Shown one piece after another: positions 1 to 5,957 of a stretch of DNA of 9,036 nt. The notes under the pieces are model-generated. The model searched no databases. It was given only the letters and a program-made list of their open reading frames with translations, and was not told the DNA's origin. The DNA comes from DATNBT01 sp964579765 (GTDB taxonomy: Bacteria > Acidobacteriota > Vicinamibacteria > Vicinamibacterales > CAVVIG01), in contig CAZOIK010000095.1 in NCBI GenBank assembly GCA_964579765.1, positions 1-9,036 of the forward strand. Direction: 5' to 3'. Numbering within the stretch: the first letter of the stretch is position 1; each line of letters begins with the position of its first letter. Position numbers and translations under genes: made by a program.

Positions 1-59
1 CGATACTCACGGACGCCAATCGCACGGTCGGCTGGTTCGACCCGCTGCCGGTCGACTGA
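1..59 (+). CDS. C-terminal end of an M16-type peptidase (partial)
   Basis: Only the last 18 codons are visible, read in the frame starting at base 3 and ending in TGA at 57-59. They read ILTDANRTVGWFDPLPVD. The 'NRTVGWFDP' style of ending is typical of bacterial M16 zinc peptidases, whose C-terminal domain commonly closes on a strand of this kind. The next gene starts one base after this stop and is a zinc-motif-less M16 protein. Such proteins usually pair with a catalytic HXXEH subunit encoded beside them, and this gene is the natural candidate. The catalytic region lies outside the window, so activity cannot be judged. The call rests on a short tail plus context. Confidence 0.6.
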   Translation, partial: ILTDANRTVGWFDPLPVD

Positions 60-60
60 C

Positions 61-1320
61 GTGAGCGCCGGACTGACACCTGCCCGCACGGTTCTCGCCA
101 ACGGCGTCGTCGTCACCACGAGGCGCACGTCGACGACGCCGGCCGTGACGATCAACATCGCCATCCGCGCCGGATCGGTGTGCGATCCTTCCGATGCTGC
201 CGGCGCGATGCACCTGCTGTCGAAGGTGATCGATCGCGGAACGGCGACACGGTCCGCCGACGACATCGCCGAGGCGCTCGACAGCCGGGGCATCTCGCTC
301 GGCGTCACCGTCACGCGGCATCTGTTCTCCTTCATCTGCACGTGTCTCGCCGACGACTTCGACGACGTGCTGGCGATCATCGGCGACATCGTGCGGACGC
401 CCTCGCTGCCCGAGGACGAGCTCGAAACGCGCAAGGGCGAAGTGATCACGATGCTGCGCCAGGACGAGGACAACCCCGGCGTCCGCGCCACCGAGGCGCT
501 GATGGAGCTCCTCTATCCGCCGCCTCACCCGTACGGCCGTCGCACGAAGGGCACGATCGCGATCGTGGAGGGACTGACGCGCGATCGCCTCGCGGCGCTG
601 CACGCCGCGCGCGTCGCGCCCTCCGACATGTCGATCGTCATCGTTGGCGACGTGGACGCGCGTCATGCCGAAGCGGTGAGCGCGCGCGTGTTCGGCGACT
701 GGCAGGCGCCGGCGCCCGTGCCGATCGTCGTGCCGCACGCGTTGCCCGCCACGTCGAGGCGGCGCGTCGTGATTCCGATGATGAACAAGGCGCAGGCCGA
801 CATCGCGTACGGGTTCACGACCGTCGAGCGCCGCGACCCGGAGTACTACGCTTGCTGGCTGATGAACCACGTGTTCGGGCAGTACTCGATGAGCGGGCGG
901 CTCGGCGACAGCATCCGCGAGCGGCAGGGGATGGCGTACTACGCCTACAGCACCCTGGACGCGAACGTCCGCGAAGGGCCGCTGCTGATTCGCGCGGGCG
1001 TGAGCGCGGCAAACATCGATCGCGCCGTCGCCTCGATTGACGAGGAAGTCCGGAAGCTCGTCACCGAGGGCCTGACGCAGAAGGAGCTGGACGACTCGCG
1101 GCGGTTTCTGATCTACGCAATGCCGCGCGCGCTCGAGACCAACGCCGGCATCGCGAACTACCTGCAGACGGCGGAGTTCTTCGGCCTTGGACTCGACTTC
1201 GACGTGCGCGTGCCCGATCTGCTGCGGGCGGTGACACTCGATCAGGCGAACGCGGTCGCGAGGAAGTACCTGTCGCTCGACCGTGCGACGGTCGTTATCG
1301 CGGGCCCATATTCAGCATGA
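61..1320 (+). CDS. M16 family peptidase-like protein, non-catalytic subunit
   Basis: This 419-residue protein has the two-lobe architecture of M16B (processing-peptidase-like) proteins. An N-terminal lobe starts with 'VLANGVVVTTRR' (11-22). A linker region 'DMSIVIVGDVD' (189-199) leads into a C-terminal lobe with 'IRERQGMAYYAYS' (285-297). The zinc/catalytic HXXEH motif should fall at 51-55 but reads HLLSK, so the catalytic Glu and second His ligand are replaced. The Arg/Tyr element of the C-terminal lobe (R286, Y293), used by partner subunits to hold substrate, is kept. By family knowledge this suggests the inactive half of a heterodimer whose active half is the gene ending at 59. No signal peptide is visible. 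The GTG start one base after the upstream stop, without a clear ribosome site, suggests translational coupling. The 3' end overlaps the convergent gene by 26 nt. Confidence 0.9.
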   Translation: MSAGLTPARTVLANGVVVTTRRTSTTPAVTINIAIRAGSVCDPSDAAGAMHLLSKVIDRGTATRSADDIAEALDSRGISLGVTVTRHLFSFICTCLADDFDDVLAIIGDIVRTPSLPEDELETRKGEVITMLRQDEDNPGVRATEALMELLYPPPHPYGRRTKGTIAIVEGLTRDRLAALHAARVAPSDMSIVIVGDVDARHAEAVSARVFGDWQAPAPVPIVVPHALPATSRRRVVIPMMNKAQADIAYGFTTVERRDPEYYACWLMNHVFGQYSMSGRLGDSIRERQGMAYYAYSTLDANVREGPLLIRAGVSAANIDRAVASIDEEVRKLVTEGLTQKELDDSRRFLIYAMPRALETNAGIANYLQTAEFFGLGLDFDVRVPDLLRAVTLDQANAVARKYLSLDRATVVIAGPYSA

Positions 1321-1588
1321 ATGCGAGCAGGCCGGCGATCGCAGCGATCTGTCCGATCCAGAAGAGGAACGACCACCGCAGCACTTCAACGCGCAGGTCG
1401 CCAAACCCACTCTGCATCTCGAGCCGGAAGGCGGCCATCTCGGCGGTGAGCCGGTTCTCGAATCGGTCGGATGCGGGGTGCAGCACGTCTTCGCTCCAAC
1501 GGGCCCTGTTGGCGTCGGTGAACTCTTCGAGGTCTCGAGCGGCCCTACCGCCCAGCCGCTCGCGGAGCGCCTCTGACAGCGCTTCCAT
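1295..1588 (-). CDS. Small membrane-anchored coiled-coil protein, LA_3696-like
   Basis: This 97-residue protein has a charged helical N-terminal part (1-70) and one hydrophobic segment near the C-terminus (about 71-93, 'RWSFLFWIGQIAAIAGLLAF'), with a very short tail. The helical part has heptad-like spacing and aromatic/acidic repeats such as 'DRFENRLTAEMAAFRLEM'. The layout and the 'WSFLFWIGQ' segment resemble small proteins annotated as the LA_3696 family, whose function is unknown to me. The start was set at ATG 1588 rather than the in-frame ATG at 1618, because AAGGA lies 7 nt upstream of 1588. The longer form would add ten charged residues and has no good ribosome site. The 3' end runs 26 nt into the M16 gene. 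It is likely transcribed from the divergent spacer, which holds a TTGACA element. It may oligomerise in the membrane, but that is inference only. Confidence 0.75.
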   Translation of the reverse strand: MEALSEALRERLGGRAARDLEEFTDANRARWSEDVLHPASDRFENRLTAEMAAFRLEMQSGFGDLRVEVLRWSFLFWIGQIAAIAGLLAFMLNMGPR

Positions 1589-1595
1589 AACGCAT

Positions 1596-1600
1596 TCCTT
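1596..1600 (-). promoter_or_regulatory. Ribosome binding site deciding the 1588 start
   Basis: Read on the minus strand, this is AAGGA followed by a 7-nt spacer and the ATG at 1588. It is the best Shine-Dalgarno match near this gene and favours the 97-residue form over the 107-residue form starting at 1618. Confidence 0.6.
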
Positions 1601-1620
1601 TCTGACCTTCCAGTCCACGG

Positions 1621-1637
1621 CGACGATGTCATCGTCG
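1621..1637. promoter_or_regulatory. Perfect 8-bp dyad, candidate operator
   Basis: The bases CGACGATG-T-CATCGTCG form a perfect inverted repeat with a one-base centre. It lies in the only spacer between divergent genes that has room for regulation. It begins 10 nt downstream, in the minus-strand direction, of a TTGACA element, so it would cover the -10 region of a promoter for the small membrane protein. The geometry is that of a repressor site, but no regulator gene is in view and a CG-rich dyad can arise by chance. Confidence 0.35.
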
Positions 1638-1645
1638 TCCGGGAC

Positions 1646-2386
1646 GTGTCAACCTGGTCCCGTCACGCCGTGAATCGCGTCCGAGCCGTCGTGTTCGACG
1701 TGGACTTCACGCTGATTCATCCCGGGCCGGTGTTTCGGGGCGAGGGCTATCAGGCGTTCTCTCGGCGACATGGGATCGACGTCGATCCGGAGAAGTTCGC
1801 GTCGGCGGTCGAGTGCGCGGCGCCCGTCCTCGACGACTCCGCTCGCGTGGAGTACGACCACGAGCTGTTCGTCACCTACACGCGGCGCATCATCGAGCAC
1901 ATGGGCGGAAAGGACGGCGCAACCGAGGCGGCGCTCGACGCCTGCGCGCGCGAGATCTACGGCGAATGGGCGCGCAGCCATCACTTCGAACTGTACGACG
2001 ACGTGCCGGAGGTGATGCGAACGCTGACGGCGGCCGGCGTGAAGATCGCGCTCATCTCGAACTCGCACCGGCCGCTCGACGAATTCCAGTCGCATTTCGA
2101 GCTGCGTCCCTACGTGTCCGCCGCGGTGGCGGCCGTGGACCACGGCTACATGAAGCCGCATCCGAGCATCTTCCTGTTCGCTTTGGCCGAGCTCGACGTC
2201 GCGCCGCGCGACGCGGTGATGGTCGGCGACAGCCTGCGGCACGACGTCGAGGGCGCGCTCAACATCGGGATGAAGGCCGTGTGGCTGCATCGCGGCGACG
2301 AGGGCGCGCCGCGGTCGCTGAGCGTGCACGACGGCGCGGTGCCCGTAATCCGGTCGCTGCGCGAACTGCCGGCGCTCGTCGGGTGA
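1646..2386 (+). CDS. HAD superfamily hydrolase (phosphatase-like)
   Basis: This 246-residue protein carries all four HAD motifs. Motif I is FDVDFTL with nucleophile D18 and acid/base D20. Motif II is S138 in 'LISNS'. Motif III is K170 in 'MKPHP'. Motif IV is 'GDSLRHDVEGA' with D195 and D200. The helical insert between motifs I and II (about 25-120) is the C1-type cap seen in phosphoglycolate-phosphatase and haloacid-dehalogenase relatives, so a soluble phosphatase of a small phosphorylated metabolite is likely. The substrate cannot be read from sequence. The start is uncertain: GTG 1646 gives the longest form, while GTG 1670 (protein starting MNRVRAVVFD) fits the usual HAD beginning better. 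Neither has a strong ribosome site. The next gene follows after 11 nt and its ribosome site overlaps this stop, so the two are probably co-translated. Confidence 0.9.
   Translation: MSTWSRHAVNRVRAVVFDVDFTLIHPGPVFRGEGYQAFSRRHGIDVDPEKFASAVECAAPVLDDSARVEYDHELFVTYTRRIIEHMGGKDGATEAALDACAREIYGEWARSHHFELYDDVPEVMRTLTAAGVKIALISNSHRPLDEFQSHFELRPYVSAAVAAVDHGYMKPHPSIFLFALAELDVAPRDAVMVGDSLRHDVEGALNIGMKAVWLHRGDEGAPRSLSVHDGAVPVIRSLRELPALVG
1647..1652 (-). promoter_or_regulatory. Candidate -35 element (TTGACA), minus strand
   Basis: On the minus strand these bases read TTGACA, an exact match to the sigma-70-type -35 consensus. A 17-nt spacer would put the -10 at about 1624-1629, which reads ACATCG and is a poor match. 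Transcription would then start near 1616 and give a leader of about 28 nt holding the AAGGA site of the 1588 start. The weak -10 keeps confidence low. Confidence 0.3.
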
Positions 2387-2390
2387 GGAG
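2385..2390 (+). promoter_or_regulatory. Ribosome binding site overlapping the HAD stop codon
   Basis: GAGGAG, 7 nt before ATG 2398, overlaps the TGA stop of the HAD gene at 2384-2386. It fixes the start of the HIT gene, rules out the out-of-frame ATG at 2393, and implies coupling between the two genes. Confidence 0.75.
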
Positions 2391-2397
2391 CGATGCG

Positions 2398-2826
2398 ATG
2401 AGGTGTCCGCTCGACGCGCCGAGGCCCAGGTCCAACGCGCACTGGGATTTCGTCGCGACGCTCTCGGTGTCGTCGCTCTACCTGTCGGCGAATCAGACCT
2501 ACCGCGGGCACTGCCAGCTGATCTTCGATCCCAGGCATGTGTCGCGCGTGGACGAACTGAGCCCGGACGAATGGCGGGCCTTGGCGGCGGATCTGTTCAG
2601 GGCGCAGGCGGCCGTCGTCCGGACGGTGCGGCCCGATCACATGAACCTCGAGTCGCTCGGCAACGTCGTCCCGCACCTGCACTGGCACATCGTGCCGCGC
2701 TATCGTGACGATCCGCGATGGGGCGCGCCGATCTGGCTGACGTCGCTCGACGACATGATCCACACGGCGCTACCGACCGGCGAGCGCGAGACGCTCATCC
2801 GGGATCTGCAGGCGGCCCTGGCCTAA
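2398..2826 (+). CDS. HIT family protein (histidine triad nucleotide hydrolase/transferase)
   Basis: This 142-residue protein contains the histidine triad H93-L-H95-W-H97 in 'VVPHLHWHIVPR'. By family knowledge the middle His (H95) is the nucleophile that forms a covalent nucleotidyl intermediate. The preceding 'PDHMNLESLGN' (79-89) and the following 'RYRDDPRWGAPIW' match a HIT subgroup that usually has a CPxC-like N-terminus. Here the N-terminus is 'MRCPLDAPRP', keeping one Cys and losing the second, so no CxxC zinc site is present. Likely substrates are adenosine nucleotides or dinucleotide polyphosphates in the cytoplasm, but the exact one is unknown. It follows the HAD hydrolase by 11 nt, and a shared role in phosphometabolite or nucleotide clean-up is plausible. 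Its TAA stop overlaps the TAG stop of the convergent second HIT gene. Confidence 0.9.
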   Translation: MRCPLDAPRPRSNAHWDFVATLSVSSLYLSANQTYRGHCQLIFDPRHVSRVDELSPDEWRALAADLFRAQAAVVRTVRPDHMNLESLGNVVPHLHWHIVPRYRDDPRWGAPIWLTSLDDMIHTALPTGERETLIRDLQAALA

Positions 2827-3167
2827 CCCGGAGGCCAGGTCAGCGGACGCCCGCCGAGCAGGTGCAGGTGGACGTGGAAGACGCTCTGGCCGGCTCCGCG
2901 ATTGGTGTTGAAGAGCGTGCGATAGCCGACCTCCGAGAAGCCCTTCTCCTTGGCGATAGCCGCCGCGCGGCGGACGAGCTCGCCGATGATCCGATCGTCT
3001 TCGACCCCCACCTCGTTGAGCGTGGGAATGTGGCGTTTCGGCACGATCAAGATGTGCGTCGGCGCCTGGGGATCGATGTCGTTGAAGGCGATGACGCGTT
3101 CGTCCTCGTAGACGATCGTCGATGGAATCTTCCGCTCGATGATTTTGCAGAACAGGCAGTCGGCCAT
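2823..3167 (-). CDS. HinT-like histidine triad protein (purine nucleoside phosphoramidase type)
   Basis: At 114 residues this has the usual length for bacterial HinT/PKCI-type HIT proteins. It begins MADCLFCKII with C4/C7, the zinc pair of this branch. It continues with 'ERKIPSTIVYED' and 'PQAPTHILIVPKRHI', and ends with the triad H98-V-H100-L-H102 followed by 'LLGGRPLTWPPG', the classic C-terminal signature. Known members hydrolyse AMP-lysine or AMP-NH2 phosphoramidates in the cytoplasm as homodimers, with H100 as nucleophile. The start at ATG 3167 was chosen because the family begins exactly here. The in-frame ATG at 3188 would add seven residues. No strong ribosome site is visible. The gene is divergent from the esterase, with only 19 bp between the starts, and tail-to-tail with the other HIT gene. 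The two HIT proteins belong to different subgroups. Confidence 0.93.
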   Translation of the reverse strand: MADCLFCKIIERKIPSTIVYEDERVIAFNDIDPQAPTHILIVPKRHIPTLNEVGVEDDRIIGELVRRAAAIAKEKGFSEVGYRTLFNTNRGAGQSVFHVHLHLLGGRPLTWPPG

Positions 3168-3186
3168 GACGGATAATCTTACCGTC

Positions 3187-4023
3187 ATGAAGATTGTGTT
3201 TCGTGCTGCCGTGCTCGCGACGCTCGCTGTCGCGTTGTCGGCCGTCATGCGTGCGACGGACGTGCGAGGCGCCTTCGACACGCATACCAACCTGACCTAC
3301 TACTCGGGCGAGGGCGCAGACAAGTACCGGCACCGCCTCGATCTCTACGTGCCGAAGGGCAAGCACGACATGCCGGTCCTGATGTTCGTGCACGGCGGCG
3401 GGTTCACCGTCGGCATCAAGGATCAGTACGCATTCGTCGGCCAGGTATTCGCGTCGTACGGGATCGAAACGGCCGTCATCAACTATCGCCTGTCGCCGAA
3501 GACGACGTACCCGGGGCACGTGCAGGACGTCGCACGCGCGTTCGCCTGGCTGGGCGCACACGCAGGCGAGTACGGGGGAAAGACCGACAAGATCTTCATC
3601 GCGGGACACTCCGCCGGGGCGACGCTGGTCGGCATGCTTGGGTCAGACCCGGCCTACCTGCACGACGTCGGCGAGTCGATCGATCACGTCGCCGGCGTCA
3701 TTCCAATCAGCGGCGGCTTCACGCAGAGCGCGCGGTCGGCGATGTTTCAGGGACCCACGCCCGTCGAGCCCGAAGTCGTACGCAATGCGTCGGCGATTAC
3801 CCACGTCGCCGGTTCGCATCCGCCGTTTCTGATTCTGTACGGCGATCAGGATGCGCCGCGCACACGCGAGGACGGCGAGGCGATGACGAAGGCGCTGACG
3901 GCCGCGGGGAATTCAGCCGAGGCGCACGAGGTCGCCGGTCATGCGCATATGGACATGATCACCGGTGTGAAGGATCCCGCAGACGCCGGACTGAGATACA
4001 TCCTTAAATTCGTCGGGCGATAG
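3187..4023 (+). CDS. Exported alpha/beta hydrolase (esterase/lipase, HSL-like)
   Basis: This 278-residue protein starts with a probable signal peptide: a Lys/Arg N-region, a hydrophobic core at about 7-20, and cleavage perhaps near 'ATDVRGA' (23-29). The core is a carboxylesterase-type alpha/beta hydrolase. It has oxyanion-hole motif HGGG (69-72), 'INYRLSPKTTYPGHVQD' (98-114), nucleophile elbow GHSAG (140-144) with S142, an acid in 'YGDQD' (D220 or D222), and a His in 'GHAHMDMI' (probably H254). Ester hydrolysis in the periplasm or outside is likely, with unknown substrate. ATG 3187 was chosen because it places the signal peptide at the terminus. In-frame ATGs at 3139 and 3166 would bury it and overlap the divergent HinT gene. 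A GATAAT at 3172-3177 resembles a -10 box, but no convincing -35 accompanies it. The 3' end overlaps prmC by 20 nt. Confidence 0.88.
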   Translation: MKIVFRAAVLATLAVALSAVMRATDVRGAFDTHTNLTYYSGEGADKYRHRLDLYVPKGKHDMPVLMFVHGGGFTVGIKDQYAFVGQVFASYGIETAVINYRLSPKTTYPGHVQDVARAFAWLGAHAGEYGGKTDKIFIAGHSAGATLVGMLGSDPAYLHDVGESIDHVAGVIPISGGFTQSARSAMFQGPTPVEPEVVRNASAITHVAGSHPPFLILYGDQDAPRTREDGEAMTKALTAAGNSAEAHEVAGHAHMDMITGVKDPADAGLRYILKFVGR

Positions 4024-4861
4024 CCGTCCTCGCGATCCCTTGAAGGTCGCGCTTCAGGTCGAGCAGCGTGAGTGCGCGCGAGCGGCGGACGAGCGCCTCG
4101 ACCTCGACGTCCTGACCGAGCCCGAATTCGAAGACGAGATAGCCGCCTTCGCGTAGCAGCGGCGGTGCTTCGCGCACGACCCGCTCCACCATCTGCAGGC
4201 CGTCGTCTCCGCCGAAGAGCGCGACGTGCGGTTCGTGCCCGCCGACTTCCGGCTGCAGCCCGGACGCATTGCGCTCGGCGACGTACGGCGGATTGGCGGT
4301 GATGACGTCGACCGGCCCGGTGAGATCGCCGAACAGATCCGCCTCGACGAACGTGACCCGTCCTTCGACGCCGTGCCTGGCCGCGTTTCGCCGCGCGACG
4401 ACGAGCGCCGCCTCGGACACGTCCGTGGCGACGATGCGGGCGTTGCTGCGCGCCGTCGCCACCGCAATCGCGACGTTCCCACAGCCGGTGCACGCGTCGA
4501 TCATCGTGAAGAGCTGCGTCTCGGGCACCGACGCGAGCACCGCTTCGACGATCAGCTCCGTTTCCGGCCGCGGAATGAGCACAGCGGGCGTGACTTCGAG
4601 CTCCAGACCGAAGAACTCGCGATGGCCGGTGATATAGGCGAGCGGCTCGCGCGCCGACCGCCGGGTGACGAGCGCCTCGTACTCGGCGGGAAAATCCTCG
4701 GGCGCCGTGTCGCCGGCCGCGGCGAGGAGCTGCGCCGTGTCCCAGCCGAGCACGTGCTGCGCGAGCAGCCGCGCGTCGAGGTTGGCGGCGGTCGAAATGC
4801 CGGCGTCGCGCAGGCGATCGCTCGCCGCTGCGACGTATTCGCGGATCGTTTTAGGAGACAG
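4004..4861 (-). CDS. prmC: Peptide chain release factor N5-glutamine methyltransferase PrmC
   Basis: PrmC (HemK) methylates the Gln of the GGQ motif in release factors, using S-adenosylmethionine. With the start proposed here, a helical N-terminal domain (about 1-80) is followed by 'PRPETE' (97-102), SAM-binding motif I 'DACTGCGNVAIA' (122-133), and catalytic/substrate motif 'NPPYV' (190-194). Total length is about 285 residues, normal for the family. The first ordinary start is GTG 4753, which gives 249 residues and removes the segment 'TIREYVAAASDRLRDAGIS' plus 'ANLDARLLAQHVLGW'. That segment is textbook PrmC N-terminus and is encoded in frame upstream. No ATG, GTG or TTG exists between GTG 4753 and the in-frame stop at 4874-4876. 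CTG 4861 is the best candidate, giving a protein starting MSPKTIREY and overlapping prfA by 11 nt. Coupled re-initiation, a frameshifted PrfA-PrmC fusion, or a base error are alternatives. The family call is secure; the exact start is not. Confidence 0.93.
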   Translation of the reverse strand: MSPKTIREYVAAASDRLRDAGISTAANLDARLLAQHVLGWDTAQLLAAAGDTAPEDFPAEYEALVTRRSAREPLAYITGHREFFGLELEVTPAVLIPRPETELIVEAVLASVPETQLFTMIDACTGCGNVAIAVATARSNARIVATDVSEAALVVARRNAARHGVEGRVTFVEADLFGDLTGPVDVITANPPYVAERNASGLQPEVGGHEPHVALFGGDDGLQMVERVVREAPPLLREGGYLVFEFGLGQDVEVEALVRRSRALTLLDLKRDLQGIARTAIARRI

Positions 4862-5924
4862 CGGTCGCGTCTTTCAGCTTCTCTGACTGGTAGTACATGC
4901 TCACGGTGTCGAGCAGCTCCGTCAGGTCGCCGTTCAGCACGCCTTCGAGCTGGTGCGTCGTGAAGTTGATGCGGTGGTCGGTGATGCGATTCTGGGGGAA
5001 GTTGTAGGTGCGGATCTTCTCCGACCGCTCGCCGGTGCCCACCTGGCTGCGCCGATCCTTCGCGATCGCTTCCTGCTGTCTGCGCAGCTCCATCTCGTAG
5101 AGCCGGGACCGCAGCACCTTCATCGCCTTCGCGCGGTTCTTGATTTGCGACTTCTCGTCCTGCTGCGAGACGACGACGCCGGTCGGGATGTGCGTGATGC
5201 GGACGGCTGAATACGTCGTGTTGACGCTCTGGCCGCCGGGGCCGCTCGAGCAGAAGGTGTCGATGCGCAGGTCTTTCTCGTTGATCTGGATGTCCACGTC
5301 TTCCGCCTCGGGCAGCACGGCAACGGTCGCCGTCGAGGTGTGGATGCGTCCGCTCGCCTCCGTCGCGGGCACGCGCTGCACCCGGTGCACGCCGCTCTCG
5401 TACTTCAGGCGGCTGTAGACGCCCTTGCCTTCGATCGTCGCGATGACTTCCTTGAGGCCGCCGACGCCGGTGTCGCTGCTCGACATCACTTCGATCTTCC
5501 AGCCCTGCCGTTCCGCGTACTTGCTGTACATACGGAACAGCTCCGCCGCGAACAAGGCCGCTTCGTCGCCTCCCGTCCCGGCGCGGATTTCGAGCACGAC
5601 GTTCTTCTGATCGTTGGGATCCTTCGGGACGAGCAGAATCTTCAGCTCGCCGACGATGCTGTCGCGCCTGGCCGCGAGCGATTTCAGCTCTTCCTTCGCG
5701 AGCTCGCGCATGTCGGCGTCGCTGCCCGCCGCCATCTCCTCGGCCTGCGTGATTTCGGAGACGACGGTCTTGTATTCGCGATACTTGTCCACGAGCGGTT
5801 CGAGCTCGGCGAGCGCCTTCGCGTGCTTGCGCATCTCGTTGGGATCCGCCTGCACCTCGGCCGTGCTGAGCAGCCGGCTCAGTTCCTCGTAGCGGTTCTC
5901 TTCTGCGGCCAGTTTGTCGAACAT
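4851..5924 (-). CDS. prfA: Peptide chain release factor 1
   Basis: RF1 reads UAA and UAG stop codons and releases the finished peptide from the ribosome. The 357-residue length is normal. The N-terminal helical domain (1-100) begins MFDKLAAEENRYEELSRLL. The tripeptide anticodon-like PAT (186-188, in 'VQRVPATEASGRIHTS') marks it as RF1 rather than RF2, which has SPF there. The GGQ motif lies at 230-232 in 'SSGPGGQSVNTTYSAVRITH'. After it come 'QDEKSQIKNRAKAM' and 'TYNFPQNRITDHRI', all conserved. The gene ends in TAA and overlaps the extended prmC, whose product modifies Q232, so enzyme and substrate are encoded together. The nearest Shine-Dalgarno-like AAGGA lies 13 nt before the ATG, longer than usual, and falls in a possible hairpin. 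No internal frameshift is visible. Confidence 0.98.
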   Translation of the reverse strand: MFDKLAAEENRYEELSRLLSTAEVQADPNEMRKHAKALAELEPLVDKYREYKTVVSEITQAEEMAAGSDADMRELAKEELKSLAARRDSIVGELKILLVPKDPNDQKNVVLEIRAGTGGDEAALFAAELFRMYSKYAERQGWKIEVMSSSDTGVGGLKEVIATIEGKGVYSRLKYESGVHRVQRVPATEASGRIHTSTATVAVLPEAEDVDIQINEKDLRIDTFCSSGPGGQSVNTTYSAVRITHIPTGVVVSQQDEKSQIKNRAKAMKVLRSRLYEMELRRQQEAIAKDRRSQVGTGERSEKIRTYNFPQNRITDHRINFTTHQLEGVLNGDLTELLDTVSMYYQSEKLKDATAVS

Positions 5925-5932
5925 GCTCGTAG

Positions 5933-5953
5933 GGCGGTCCTTTCAGGGCCGCC
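5933..5953. repeat. Inverted repeat between moaD and prfA
   Basis: GGCGGTCC-TTTCA-GGGCCGCC forms an 8-bp stem around a 5-nt loop, with one non-Watson-Crick pair: a G-U in plus-strand RNA, a C-A mismatch in the minus-strand operon mRNA. It ends 8 nt before the prfA ATG and includes the AAGGA upstream of prfA. No T-tract follows on either strand, so it is not a standard intrinsic terminator. A role in prfA translation or mRNA processing is possible but unproven. Confidence 0.4.
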
Positions 5954-5957
5954 TCAA

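Noticed and set aside
7..870. Long minus-strand open frame (287 codons) opposite the M16 gene
   Set aside because: Its Arg/His/Asp-rich composition without any domain is the usual antisense shadow of a GC-rich gene.
1813..2397. Upstream in-frame extension of the HIT gene through the HAD gene
   Set aside because: The HIT protein begins at ATG 2398 with a GAGGAG site; the extension is Arg-rich shadow sequence opposite no known domain.
5933..5953. Intrinsic terminator after moaD
   Set aside because: The stem is present but no T-tract follows on the minus strand and prfA starts 8 nt later.
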